Shown: positions 40,750 to 50,128 of the stretch, piece by piece | Numbering within the stretch: the first letter of the stretch is position 1 | Layout of the letters: the number at the start of each line of letters is the position of its first letter | From: CAIZQW01 sp942493055 | GTDB lineage: Bacteria; Verrucomicrobiota; Kiritimatiellia; RFP12; UBA1067 | Length of the DNA stretch: 64,000 nucleotides | NCBI GenBank assembly: GCA_942493055.1 | Contig: OW818680.1 | Span: forward strand, 248,001-312,000 | Reading direction: 5' to 3' | Notes under the pieces: model-generated | What the model was told of the DNA's origin: nothing | Databases searched by the model: none | Seen by the model: the letters and a program-made list of their open reading frames with translations, nothing else | Translations under genes and position numbers: made by a program

Positions 40750-43700
40750 ATGAACAGAAATGTCTCATCGGCAGCACTCTGCCTTTTGTTAAGCAGCGCT
40801 ACGCTCTTCGCAGCTGACGGCTCATGGAATGTCGACAGCAACGGCCAATGGTCGGTTGCCTCTAACTGGCTCGAGCTTGCGGTGCCTGGAGGCGTGGGCA
40901 GTTCTGTTCTTTTTACCAATGGGGTGACCACTCCGCGGGTTGTAGAGGTGGATGCTCCTGTAACCGTGGGCTCGCTCCGCTTCAGTTCTCCCGCCAATAA
41001 CAACTGGAAACTGGTGGGGAATGGACCGTTGAATCTTGATAACGGAACAGCCGTGCCTGTTTTACAGTCTACGGTGAACCAGAAAGTCGAGATCTTTACT
41101 CCGCTTACAGGCACCAAAGGCTTCCTCCAGCAGTCGGCCGGCGACCTTGAATTCTCAGGCTCTAACAGCGGGTTAGTCGGTATGCAGGAACTGAAAAACA
41201 ATACCGTTATTGAAACCATGTCCAAATCTGCGGATTCAACTGACTCCCTGGTTGAAAACTTTTTCCCGACCTCCGGTGTGATCATGGCTGGTGCGCGACT
41301 GGAACTTTATGGACGTAAGAACGCATCGGCTGTCATGTCCGACTGGATTATGACCGCTGGCAGCGCCACTCTGATTGCGTCGAATGGAGTATCCTCCGCT
41401 TCTCTGGCACCTGGCCAGAGCGTGACCGGCACAGGCATTCCTGCGAATGCGTTTGTGAAGACGATCATTGATAACGCCACGCTGGTGCTCAGCGCTGCTG
41501 CAGAGCAGTCTGTCACATCAACCCTCAGTTTTGCATCAGCTTCATTTAACTCAAAGCAACTCCTGCAGCGAGTGCGGACGGATACGGAAAATACATTCAG
41601 AGTCCTTAAAAACGGCGGCAGTTCTTTTGAGGTTGAGATTGAGAACCTTCATGGACGTGACGATTTGCTGGTGCAGAACAGCGACGGCGTACTGAAAGTT
41701 GCAGGACAGCGCAATCATCGTGCTTCCATCAAGTTGGAGAGCGGCACGTTGGCCGTGGCTCCGAAGGCGGTTACGCGTCAACCCGCCGCCAATCCGGCTT
41801 TTCATGTGGATGCCTCAGCAGCCTCAACACTGACTATGAACGGAGAGAAGGTCGCTGAGTGGCGTGATGTCAACAATAACGGCTGGAGTGCAAAATCTCC
41901 GGATGCGGGAACGCAGCCCACCTTGTTGGCAAACGGGTTAAACGGCCTCCCGGTGATTGATTACGGCCCCTGGGGTATCAGTCCCTACATGGAATGGTAT
42001 ACGAACGCTGTCAAAACAGAGATGACCACTATACGGACCGTCTTTATTGTCATGGGCAGTCAACAGGGCGGCGGAAACCTGCTAGGCGCCGCAACAACTT
42101 CTCATCTTCATCGTGGCTCTACCATCGATAACGGATACAATCCGGGGCAAGCTGCGACCAAGATTATTGGCGTTGGCTGGACCGGAGTGAACCAGGCCTG
42201 GAGCACGCTCTTTAATGATACCAATCTCAAGGTCTTTATTGATGGTTTGCCGGCGTCACCGCATGACAGTTTTTCGGGCGGGTACCAGTTGATCAGTTGC
42301 CGTTCCACGGTGAACGCCCAAGCAGGCACCTTTGCCTGTGACCGCAAGCCCAGTTTCAACGACCGTCGCGGCGGACAGCGTCTGGCCGAGGTTATTATCT
42401 ACACGCGCGAGCTGAGCGAACTTGAGCGCATTCAGACCGAGGAGTATCTGACAGCCAAGTGGTTCCCCGAGCGATGGGATCTGAGTGGTGGCGCTGCTCG
42501 TTTAAATGACCTGACCTCTTCAGGGGCACGCGCCATGAACACCCCCGAGACAGGTGTCGTTACCCTCCGGAAACTCCAAGGGTATGGAACCCTTTCGAAA
42601 AATGGTGAATCCACTCTGCAAATTGATGATGCGAAAGACTTCCTTGGGACGGTTGCGGTGAACGGAGGCGACCTGAATTTTGATGTGGCAAAGATACCAT
42701 CAGCTCCGGCCTCTAACGCCTATTTCCATGTGGATGCCTCTGTGACCAACAGTTTCGTGCTGAATGGCAGCGGAGGCGTCATGACCTGGAACGATGTGCG
42801 CGGCAATGGGCGTTCAGCCTCAGTGACGGCAGGATACAGCAACCCCACGCTGATCAACAACGGGTTAAACGGCAAGCCCTTTGTGGATTTCGGTGCCATT
42901 GGCTCTTGGCAGTCACTGCTGTGGAACGAGACCAACAATGCGATCCGTGCGGCCTTCCTCGTTGTTGAAAGCAAGTCCAACGAAGCCTTCCTGTTGGGCC
43001 ATACTGTCGAGCCCATTTATGATTTCCACAGAGATGGTGCAAAGATCTATAATTTTCAATATGCCAGCCGTGCCCCCATGTGCGGCGTGAATACCATCAA
43101 TGGACACCCTGTTTTGGGTAAGGATGCCATCATGCCTGTTGGTTTCAACGTGATTGCTGTACAAGCGATAGCTCCTGGTGCACGGGCTTCAACTTTTGCA
43201 AATGATCGCGCGATTGCCGGCCGGACAGGTGGACAGCGCTTGGCGGAAGTCATCATCTATAATCGAGAGCTGACCGATCAGGAACGGCGCGATACCGAGG
43301 CCCATCTGATGTACAAGTGGCTGAATCGATCTGCTCCTGGTTATGGCGCAGCAAGCGCGCCGCTGGTCGCTAAAGTAGCTAACGCCGGCGGTTCTCTTAA
43401 TATTGCCGTGAGCGGCGACGGCGCCGCTGCGATCAGCGAACTCGCCGGTGACGGGGATATCACAAAAACAGGCAGCGGAACGTTGGCCGTAGGCAATGGA
43501 ACTTCGGGGTATGCGGGTGTCATACAGGTTGCTGAGGGGGCGGTATCCTCAATTAATCCAAGCGGAACAGCACCAGCGGCATCCCCCATCTTTCATGTGG
43601 ATGCATCACAGACAAACACCTTCACCTTCGTAGAGGAAAACGGAACCAATTTTATTACGGCGTGGAAATCGATTGGCTATGATGATAATACGGCGGCAGC

Positions 43701-45609
43701 CAGAGTTGGCTTTAATAACCGCCCCTATCTGCTGACCAACGACCTGGCGAACCTGCCCGTCGTTGATTTTGGAGCCTACGGAACAGCAGGAGCATCGTTG
43801 CAGTGGAGCAACCGGCTCACCAACATACGTACCGTCTTCACCGTTCTGGGCAGCCAGAGAGGCGGCGGGTTCATTCTGGGTGATACGGGAGGAGCAAACT
43901 TCCATCGTGGCGGAGGCAATATTGATGGAGGAGTTGTTGCCGGTAATGCGATGTTTGGCTACGACTGGTCGGTCAATGTTCAGAATGGAAAAGTTTATCT
44001 GGACAGCAATTATATTGCCACTCCTGCGGGCCAGTCGTTGAGCGGCGGCTGGCAGTTGATTGAGATACAGACCGCCGGCGCTACAGCGGCCAATCTTTTT
44101 GCTGGTGACCGGACGTACACAACCCGTCTGGGGGGGCAGCGCTTGGCCGAGGTCATTATCTACGATCGCTTGCTCTCCGAAACAGAGCGGGTGCAGACCG
44201 AGAACTACCTGAATCAGAAATGGTTTGGAAAAACGGTCGCTGGCGCAGGACTGGGCACCCTTGTTGTCCAGAATGGTACCGGGGTGCAGGCCGATACGGT
44301 TCCCATGACGGTCAACGCCCTTATTGGCAATGCGGACATCATCAAGAGCGGCGACCAGATGGTCACACTCAAGAATACGACCTCCTTCACGGGTATTGTC
44401 GAGGTCGCCCAAGGTGCTCTTAACCTGGCGGTTCCCGCCGCGCCTCTGTCTCCTCCGACAAACACGATGTTCTGGGTGGATGCTTCCAGGCCGGGAACAA
44501 TGAAATTTGACGCTACCGGCGCTGTAACCAACTGGAGCGACGTGACCGGCAACGGACGCTACGCCTACCCCACGGCGGCAGGCCGTGCACCTACGCTGCG
44601 CGGTACCGATTTTGCCGGACTCCCAGTCATGGATATGGGACCTTATGGTACAGCAGCTGGCAAGAGTATGTACTGGAATCAGCGGCTCAACGGCATGAAA
44701 ACCATCATCTGGGTGCTGGGCAGCCAGGCCAGCGGCGGTTACCTGCTGGGAAATACGGATGTGGCTAAGTTCCACCGCGGTCCTCCTCCTGAGGGTGGCG
44801 GCATCGCGGTTGCGACGATGAGTTACCGGAGCTATATATTTGCATGGGATGCCGTCCGCCCCACAAATGCTTATGTGGATAGCACAATCATTGACCCCTG
44901 GACTACAGCACTTTCCGGCAATTATCAGATCCTGATTTTCACCTATAATGCAGGCAATTACGCAGACGGTTTTGCCTTTGATCGTGGTTTTGGCGACAGA
45001 CATGGCGGTCAGCGCCTGGCGGAGTTTATGGCATACGATCGTGTGCTGACGACTGATGAAATTGCAGCAGCAGATGCCTATCTGCGGGCCAAGTGGTTCG
45101 GGGTCGTCAATCCGGGATATGCGCTGCCAGCAACCGACACAGGCGTTATCCTGCATGAAAACACCCTGTTGACGATGAACGGGACAGAGCAGCGAGTGAC
45201 AACGCTCGCCGGCTCCGGCTCGGTTTCCAATGGCACGCTTGTGGTGACCGAGAGGCTCAGCCCGGGCATGAGTACGGGAGACATTGAGGATATCCCTGTG
45301 AGCGGCAATCTCACCCTTTCTGCAGGCGCTGTTTATGAAATGGATTATAGCAACCCGCAGTCGGATCGCGTCACAGTGAGCGGCGCCCTCACGCTGGGTA
45401 GCAGCGGAACCATGACGGTGCGTGTATCGGGGCCGGTTGTCCTCGGCCGTTTTGCAGTGCTGACTTTTGGTTCAATCACAGGCGAAGAAAACCTCTCAGC
45501 CTGGACCGTCAATGGCCTGCCAGGGGGCTACACCGGAAAACTTGTTGTAGAGAGTGGAGTTGTCTACCTGGATATCCGCTCAGCAGGAACGATGATTACC
45601 GTGATGTAA
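40750..45609 (+). CDS. Giant secreted protein with four LamG-like repeats and autotransporter-type beta-strand linkers
   Basis: About 1,619 residues from the ATG at 40750, seven bases after AGGAG; ATGs at 40732 and 40744 are also in frame. Signal peptide (MNRNVSSAALCLLLSSATLF, then AAD). Four repeats of about 290 residues begin with F-[HW]-V-D-A-S (nucleotides 41800, 42722, 43591, 44470) and end with G-G-Q-R-L-A-E-[VF]-[IM]-x-Y-x-R-x-L-[ST]...Y-L-x-x-K-W; the fold resembles concanavalin-like LamG domains. Between repeats stand autotransporter beta-strand linkers ('GYGTLSKNGESTLQID', 'GDITKTGSGTLAVGN'). The C-terminus ends D-I-R-S-A-G-T-M-I-T-V-M. Probably displayed or released to bind polysaccharide. 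Confidence 0.85.
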   Translation: MNRNVSSAALCLLLSSATLFAADGSWNVDSNGQWSVASNWLELAVPGGVGSSVLFTNGVTTPRVVEVDAPVTVGSLRFSSPANNNWKLVGNGPLNLDNGTAVPVLQSTVNQKVEIFTPLTGTKGFLQQSAGDLEFSGSNSGLVGMQELKNNTVIETMSKSADSTDSLVENFFPTSGVIMAGARLELYGRKNASAVMSDWIMTAGSATLIASNGVSSASLAPGQSVTGTGIPANAFVKTIIDNATLVLSAAAEQSVTSTLSFASASFNSKQLLQRVRTDTENTFRVLKNGGSSFEVEIENLHGRDDLLVQNSDGVLKVAGQRNHRASIKLESGTLAVAPKAVTRQPAANPAFHVDASAASTLTMNGEKVAEWRDVNNNGWSAKSPDAGTQPTLLANGLNGLPVIDYGPWGISPYMEWYTNAVKTEMTTIRTVFIVMGSQQGGGNLLGAATTSHLHRGSTIDNGYNPGQAATKIIGVGWTGVNQAWSTLFNDTNLKVFIDGLPASPHDSFSGGYQLISCRSTVNAQAGTFACDRKPSFNDRRGGQRLAEVIIYTRELSELERIQTEEYLTAKWFPERWDLSGGAARLNDLTSSGARAMNTPETGVVTLRKLQGYGTLSKNGESTLQIDDAKDFLGTVAVNGGDLNFDVAKIPSAPASNAYFHVDASVTNSFVLNGSGGVMTWNDVRGNGRSASVTAGYSNPTLINNGLNGKPFVDFGAIGSWQSLLWNETNNAIRAAFLVVESKSNEAFLLGHTVEPIYDFHRDGAKIYNFQYASRAPMCGVNTINGHPVLGKDAIMPVGFNVIAVQAIAPGARASTFANDRAIAGRTGGQRLAEVIIYNRELTDQERRDTEAHLMYKWLNRSAPGYGAASAPLVAKVANAGGSLNIAVSGDGAAAISELAGDGDITKTGSGTLAVGNGTSGYAGVIQVAEGAVSSINPSGTAPAASPIFHVDASQTNTFTFVEENGTNFITAWKSIGYDDNTAAARVGFNNRPYLLTNDLANLPVVDFGAYGTAGASLQWSNRLTNIRTVFTVLGSQRGGGFILGDTGGANFHRGGGNIDGGVVAGNAMFGYDWSVNVQNGKVYLDSNYIATPAGQSLSGGWQLIEIQTAGATAANLFAGDRTYTTRLGGQRLAEVIIYDRLLSETERVQTENYLNQKWFGKTVAGAGLGTLVVQNGTGVQADTVPMTVNALIGNADIIKSGDQMVTLKNTTSFTGIVEVAQGALNLAVPAAPLSPPTNTMFWVDASRPGTMKFDATGAVTNWSDVTGNGRYAYPTAAGRAPTLRGTDFAGLPVMDMGPYGTAAGKSMYWNQRLNGMKTIIWVLGSQASGGYLLGNTDVAKFHRGPPPEGGGIAVATMSYRSYIFAWDAVRPTNAYVDSTIIDPWTTALSGNYQILIFTYNAGNYADGFAFDRGFGDRHGGQRLAEFMAYDRVLTTDEIAAADAYLRAKWFGVVNPGYALPATDTGVILHENTLLTMNGTEQRVTTLAGSGSVSNGTLVVTERLSPGMSTGDIEDIPVSGNLTLSAGAVYEMDYSNPQSDRVTVSGALTLGSSGTMTVRVSGPVVLGRFAVLTFGSITGEENLSAWTVNGLPGGYTGKLVVESGVVYLDIRSAGTMITVM

Positions 45610-45663
45610 CAGAAAACGGGATCGATCATTCAAACCATTATTAACGCAAAAAAAGGAGTTCCG

Positions 45664-46245
45664 ATGCCAGACAGCATTTTTAATCACCCAACGTATCTCG
45701 TCCGCCGCCAAATATTCAAATTGCTTGGGGCCGCGTTCCATATCTATGATCCCAATGGCAACGTCGCCTTTTATTCCAAGCAGAAAGCCTTCAAGCTGAA
45801 GGAGGATATTCGCGTCTATACCGGAGAAGACATGAAGAACGAAGTCTTAACGATAAAGGCCAGAAGCATTATCGACTTTTCTGCAGCGTATGACGTGTTT
45901 GATCCTGCCACACAGACAAAAGTCGGGGCGCTCAAGCGCAAAGGCATGAAATCCATTCTGAAAGATGAGTGGATCATCTTGGATGCGAATGAACAAGAGA
46001 TCGGATTGATCCAGGAAGACAGCATGATGCTGGCACTCGTCCGCCGCTTCTTGACCGCACTGGTTCCGCAATCCTATGACGGGACGATCAGAGGACAGAA
46101 GGTCTGCCACTTCAAACAGAACTTCAACCCCTTTGTTACCAAGATCACTCTCGACTTCTCAATGGACATGAACAACCTCCTCGACAGGCGGCTCGGCATT
46201 GCCGCTGCGATTCTTCTCTGCGCGATCGAAGGCAAGCAGGACTAA
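45664..46245 (+). CDS. LURP-one-like/tubby-fold protein
   Basis: 193 residues, no signal peptide. Tubby-like beta barrel around a central helix is suggested by 'RRQIFKLLGAAFHIYDPNG', 'YDVFDPATQTKVGALKRKG' and 'DEWIILDANEQEIGLIQED' (the D-x-x-x-x-x-I-G-x-I pattern of the LURP-one/scramblase superfamily). A hydrophobic C-terminal segment (LGIAAAILLCAIEG) is present. Function in bacteria unknown; membrane-lipid binding is the usual guess. Ribosome-binding site AAAAAAGGAG. Confidence 0.75.
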   Translation: MPDSIFNHPTYLVRRQIFKLLGAAFHIYDPNGNVAFYSKQKAFKLKEDIRVYTGEDMKNEVLTIKARSIIDFSAAYDVFDPATQTKVGALKRKGMKSILKDEWIILDANEQEIGLIQEDSMMLALVRRFLTALVPQSYDGTIRGQKVCHFKQNFNPFVTKITLDFSMDMNNLLDRRLGIAAAILLCAIEGKQD

Positions 46246-46285
46246 GCCCGCCGAGCGCCGAGCGGGAATAAACGAAGGAGTAACT

Positions 46286-46430
46286 TTTAGCTACGGATTG
46301 CGCGGATTGACGCGGATTGAATACGAACATCGAACATTCAACATCCACCTTCGCCAAGGCTACGGCGGACAGGTCGAACGTCAAATTTTGGATTTTAATA
46401 AGGCAATAAGGCAATGAGGCAATAAGGCAA
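46286..46430. repeat. Composite of iterated-word repeats
   Basis: In order: three copies of GCGGATTGA-like words (46292-46319), AACATCGAACATTCAACATC words (46326-46345), a GC hairpin-like block CGCCAAGGCTACGGCGGAC (about 46351-46369), then four 8-base copies AATAAGGC (46397-46428, one variant). No gene is seen in 46246-46494. Confidence 0.7.
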
Positions 46431-46494
46431 TTATAATTCAGGTTACACGTAAGACCGTCGTCAACAATATGACGCAACACGAGGACGATGCACA

Positions 46495-47301
46495 ATGACA
46501 CGGACAGCAATTCAAAAATGGGCCAAGCGCATTGCCATTAATTGCCTTGTTATAGTTGTCGCTCAATATATGATTGTTCTGTTGGCCGCTACATTTCTGC
46601 TCAACAGTATTTTGTTCCAACCGCATGAGCCAGAGTACACATGGCAGACACCCTATATCATCAACATCGGCGATGAAGGCATGCCTGTTGCAGCATACTG
46701 GCAGCCACATACAAACGCCATAGCCACTCTGCTCTATAGCCATGGGAATGCGGAGGACATAGGTGATCTGACGGAGGTGTTTCACGCGCTTGCGCAGTCC
46801 GGCATCTCTGTCTTAGCGTATGACTACCCAGGCTATGGATTAAGCGGCGGAAAGCCGACCGAAAACGCGTGTTACGAAGCGGCAGAAAAGGGTTACTCCT
46901 TTTTAACCACCCAAAAAAAGATCAAGCCTGAGGATATCGTTATTCTGGGACGTTCGGTTGGGAGCGGGCCTGCCTGCTATATAGCCGAAAAATATCCGGT
47001 CAGAGGACTCGTCCTCGAATCCGGCTTTCTGAGCGCGCAGCGGGTGATCACACGGGTCCGTCTCTTGCCGATCGACACTTTCCCGAATATTGAAAGAATT
47101 ATGGCGGTTTCATGCCGGAAACTCTTCATACATGGCTCGCACGATTCAGTCATACCCTTCTGGCATGGAAAGAAAATGTACGAACTTTCTCCCGGGCAGA
47201 AACAATGTCACTGGGTTCCTGAGGCTGGACACGATGACCTTCTCCTCTACATCGGGTTAGAAAACTATACTAAACTGATAAAAGAGTTTTCGGTCAAATA
47301 G
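46495..47301 (+). CDS. Membrane-anchored alpha/beta hydrolase
   Basis: 268 residues. One N-terminal membrane helix (about 15-40), then an alpha/beta-hydrolase: oxyanion part 'LLYSHGNAEDIG', nucleophile elbow G-R-S-V-G in 'VILGRSVGSGPA', acid Asp in 'LFIHGSHDSVIPF' and His in 'EAGHDDLL'. It resembles the ABHD/BAAT-like group of esterases that act on lipid or peptide substrates. Catalytic triad intact. Substrate unknown. It stands alone between a repeat region and a terminator. Confidence 0.82.
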   Translation: MTRTAIQKWAKRIAINCLVIVVAQYMIVLLAATFLLNSILFQPHEPEYTWQTPYIINIGDEGMPVAAYWQPHTNAIATLLYSHGNAEDIGDLTEVFHALAQSGISVLAYDYPGYGLSGGKPTENACYEAAEKGYSFLTTQKKIKPEDIVILGRSVGSGPACYIAEKYPVRGLVLESGFLSAQRVITRVRLLPIDTFPNIERIMAVSCRKLFIHGSHDSVIPFWHGKKMYELSPGQKQCHWVPEAGHDDLLLYIGLENYTKLIKEFSVK

Positions 47302-47447
47302 TATACATCTTCTTGTTGATCAACATGTTGTGCATTCTGTAATATAAATATTTCAAATTGGTTGTAAAAAAAATCGATTGAATAATAAAAAGTTATTGTG
47401 CAAAGCCCTACCTTATGATAATGTACTGTCAAAATATAAAACGACCC

Positions 47448-47490
47448 AACGCGGGTGCTGAGTCTTCGTATTCAGCACCCGCGTTTTTTT
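47448..47490 (+). terminator. Strong rho-independent terminator
   Basis: A perfect 14-bp stem (47448-47461 with 47472-47485), 10-base loop, and a 7-T run from 47484. It lies 147 bases after the hydrolase stop, far enough that it may instead end a short transcript (see findings). Confidence 0.9.
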
Positions 47491-47528
47491 ATTCATAATT
47501 CGTTCTGGATTTGCAAAAGCTGAGTGTG

Positions 47529-47534
47529 TATAAT
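47529..47534 (+). promoter_or_regulatory. -10 element for the cyclophilin gene
   Basis: A perfect TATAAT, 32 bases before the ATG at 47567. No good -35 is seen at 16-18 bases upstream, so the promoter may be weak or need an activator. Confidence 0.4.
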
Positions 47535-47566
47535 TTGGGCTCATTAATAACCACAACGAGGCTCAA

Positions 47567-48175
47567 ATGAAAACACTCTTTTTTACAACGCTTTTCATCT
47601 CTGCCCTGATTCATACACACAGTTACGCAGCCGAAGCTGAAAAAACAGAATCAAAGGAACAGAAAAAGACTATGAACATTACCATCGAAACAAGTTTGGG
47701 AACAATAACAGCGGAACTCTATCAAGAGAAGGCTCCACTCACGGTTTCAAACATTCTCGCGTATGTTGACGAGAAGTTCTACGACAATACCATCTTTCAT
47801 CGTGTCATCAACGGCTTCATGATCCAGGGCGGCGGGTTTACAAAGGACATGCAGCAAAAGACGACCAAGCCGCCAGTCAAGAATGAAGCGGACAATGGCC
47901 TGAGCAATACCCGCGGCACACTGGCTATGGCTCGCACCATGATTGTGGATAGCGCGACCTGCCAGTTCTTTATTAACCTTGAGGATCGCAACGCCCTGAA
48001 TCTGGACTTCAAGTCCAAGACGGATATGGGGTGGGGTTACTGCGTGTTTGGCAAGGTCACAGAGGGTCTGGATATCGTTGACAAAATTGCAAAGGTCGAA
48101 ACCGGGTTCTCCGGGCGCCACCAGAATGTGCCTGTCGACCCTGTCATGATTAAATCCATACGCCGCAAAGAATAG
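47567..48175 (+). CDS. Cyclophilin-type peptidyl-prolyl isomerase, exported
   Basis: 202 residues. Signal peptide (MKTLFFTTLFISALIHTHSY, AA), then the cyclophilin domain with F-H-R-V-I-N-G-F-M-I-Q-G-G-G, 'LSNTRGTLAMART' and 'CQFFINLEDR'; the active-site Arg is in FHRV. Probably a periplasmic or outer-face protein-folding helper. Followed by a palindrome that may terminate it. Confidence 0.9.
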   Translation: MKTLFFTTLFISALIHTHSYAAEAEKTESKEQKKTMNITIETSLGTITAELYQEKAPLTVSNILAYVDEKFYDNTIFHRVINGFMIQGGGFTKDMQQKTTKPPVKNEADNGLSNTRGTLAMARTMIVDSATCQFFINLEDRNALNLDFKSKTDMGWGYCVFGKVTEGLDIVDKIAKVETGFSGRHQNVPVDPVMIKSIRRKE

Positions 48176-48202
48176 GTGGCGTGCTTCATTTTAAAGGTCG
48201 GA

Positions 48203-48237
48203 TCCGTCAGTACTGACGGAGTTGTTTTTCTTTTTTA
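48203..48237 (+). terminator. Palindromic terminator after the cyclophilin gene
   Basis: The 18-base perfect palindrome TCCGTCAGTACTGACGGA (48203-48220) followed by T-rich sequence to 48236. It stands between the cyclophilin stop and the parE start. Confidence 0.6.
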
Positions 48238-48263
48238 ATGTCTCTTTAATTTTACTTTTCACC

Positions 48264-50087
48264 ATGGCAGAATCTTACGGCGATCATAACATCCAGACAT
48301 TATCATCCCTTGAGCACATCCGCGCCCGCACCGGAATGTATATCGGGCGGACGAGTGATGGTGCCCAGTATGAGGACGGTATTTACGTCTTGCTTAAAGA
48401 AGTCATCGACAACTCGGTCGATGAATATATCATGGGCTTCGGTAAAAAGGTCGATATTTCACTCGACTACAATTCCGGGAAAGTGGCCGTCCGTGACTAT
48501 GGACGCGGGATCCCGTTAGGCAAAGTCGTTGACTGCGTCTCGATCATTAACACCGGCGGCAAGTTTAACGATGAATCGTTCCAGTTTTCTGTGGGCATGA
48601 ACGGCGTTGGCACAAAGGCAGTCAATGCGCTGTCAACAGATTTTGAAGTCCGTGCCTTCCGCGACGGCGAGTTCTCAGAGGCCTTTTTCTGCAAAGGTGA
48701 ACTCGTCTCGCAAAAGCGCGGCAAATGCAAAGACCCTGAAAAAAATGGCACGTATGTCTGTTTCTCCCCAGACCCTGCCATTTTCAAGAAATTTCAGTTC
48801 CGTGAAGAACATGTTGAGCGTCGGCTTAAGATGTATGCCTACTTGAATGCCGGGCTGACACTCAATATCAATAAAAAGCCAATCCTGTCAAACAATGGCT
48901 TGCTTGATCTCATCCATGATGAAGCTCAATTCGAAAAGCTCTATCAGCCTTTTCACTATCGCGCAAAAACACTCGAACTCGTCTTCACCCACACCAATCG
49001 CTTCAGCGAAGACTATTACTCCTTCGTCAACGGACAGTTTACAAACGATGGCGGCACGCACCTTTCAGCATTCAAGGAAGGTCTTCTGAAGGCCGTCAAC
49101 GAATTCAGCAAGAAGAAGTTTGATGGTGATGATGTGCGCGAAGGTATTATCGGCGCCATTGCGATTCGCCTGAAAGATCCGATCTTCGAGTCGCAAACAA
49201 AGAACAAGCTTGGCAATACCGAAATCCGTGCCGACCTCGTTGCGGAAATTAAGCGCGTCATCGAAGAGATGTTCCACCGTGAACCCGCCGAAGCGAACAA
49301 ATTAATCGGCAAAATTGAGGACACCAGTAAACTTCGCGCAGAGCTCAACAATGTCAAAAAGCTCGCCCGCGAGCGTTCCCGTTCTGTTTCCGTGCGCGTC
49401 CCGCAACTGAAGGATTGTAAGCACCACCTGAACAAGCAAAAGGGAACAGGTTTTGACTCCATGCTCTTCATCACCGAAGGGCAGTCCGCGGCAGGTTCGA
49501 TTGTCAGTTCGCGCGATGTCAATTCGCAGGCTATTTTCACACTTAAAGGTAAGCCGCTGAATGTTTGCGACCTCAAGCGTGACGCGCTCTATAAGAACGT
49601 TGAAATCTACAACCTGATGCAAAGTCTCGACATTGAAGAGACGGTCGACAACTTGCGCTATCAGAAGGTGATTCTCGCAACCGATGCCGATGTGGACGGC
49701 CTTCATATCCGCAATTTGATGATCACCCTTTTTGTCCGCTTCTTCGACCGTGTCATCAAGGAGGGCCATCTCTACATTCTGGAAACGCCCCTCTTCCGTG
49801 TGCGTAACAAAAAAGAGACGCACTACTGTTATACAGAAGATGATCGCCTGAAGGCTATGGCGGCGTGCGGCAAGAACCCGGAGATCACGCGCTTCAAAGG
49901 ACTCGGAGAAATCGACGCAAAGGAATTCAAAGAGTTTATTGGCAAGACCATGCGCCTGACACCCGTGGACTGTACTCTGGACCATGGGATATCCGAGACT
50001 GTTGACTTTTATATGGGACGGAACACACCTGAACGGCGGCAGTATATCATGAACCATCTTGTCATTACTGAGGACGCACTGGCGTAA
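48264..50087 (+). CDS. parE: DNA topoisomerase IV subunit B (GyrB/ParE type)
   Basis: 607 residues from the ATG at 48264; an in-frame ATG at 48222 gives a leader with no support. GHKL ATPase: 'EVIDNSVDEYIMGFG' (N-S-V-D-E-Y), 'VRDYGRGIPLG', 'GLNGVGTKAVNALS' type here 'MNGVGTKAVNALSTDF'. TOPRIM: 'LFITEGQSAAGSI' with the catalytic Glu and D-A-D-V-D-G in 'LATDADVDGLHIRNLM'. The short length resembles the second gyrB/parE of Chlamydiae and relatives. Pairs with parC 41 bases downstream. Confidence 0.9.
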   Translation: MAESYGDHNIQTLSSLEHIRARTGMYIGRTSDGAQYEDGIYVLLKEVIDNSVDEYIMGFGKKVDISLDYNSGKVAVRDYGRGIPLGKVVDCVSIINTGGKFNDESFQFSVGMNGVGTKAVNALSTDFEVRAFRDGEFSEAFFCKGELVSQKRGKCKDPEKNGTYVCFSPDPAIFKKFQFREEHVERRLKMYAYLNAGLTLNINKKPILSNNGLLDLIHDEAQFEKLYQPFHYRAKTLELVFTHTNRFSEDYYSFVNGQFTNDGGTHLSAFKEGLLKAVNEFSKKKFDGDDVREGIIGAIAIRLKDPIFESQTKNKLGNTEIRADLVAEIKRVIEEMFHREPAEANKLIGKIEDTSKLRAELNNVKKLARERSRSVSVRVPQLKDCKHHLNKQKGTGFDSMLFITEGQSAAGSIVSSRDVNSQAIFTLKGKPLNVCDLKRDALYKNVEIYNLMQSLDIEETVDNLRYQKVILATDADVDGLHIRNLMITLFVRFFDRVIKEGHLYILETPLFRVRNKKETHYCYTEDDRLKAMAACGKNPEITRFKGLGEIDAKEFKEFIGKTMRLTPVDCTLDHGISETVDFYMGRNTPERRQYIMNHLVITEDALA

Positions 50088-50128
50088 GCTCAGGCATCAC
50101 ATACCCGTTTGATTGAAGGATTTTTAAC

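Noticed and set aside
43606..45156. Long open frame of 516 codons on the minus strand opposite the giant protein
   Set aside because: It lies wholly inside the repeated coding region, has no ribosome-binding site, and its translation is Cys/Arg/Gly-rich with no domain. It is a shadow of the plus-strand gene.
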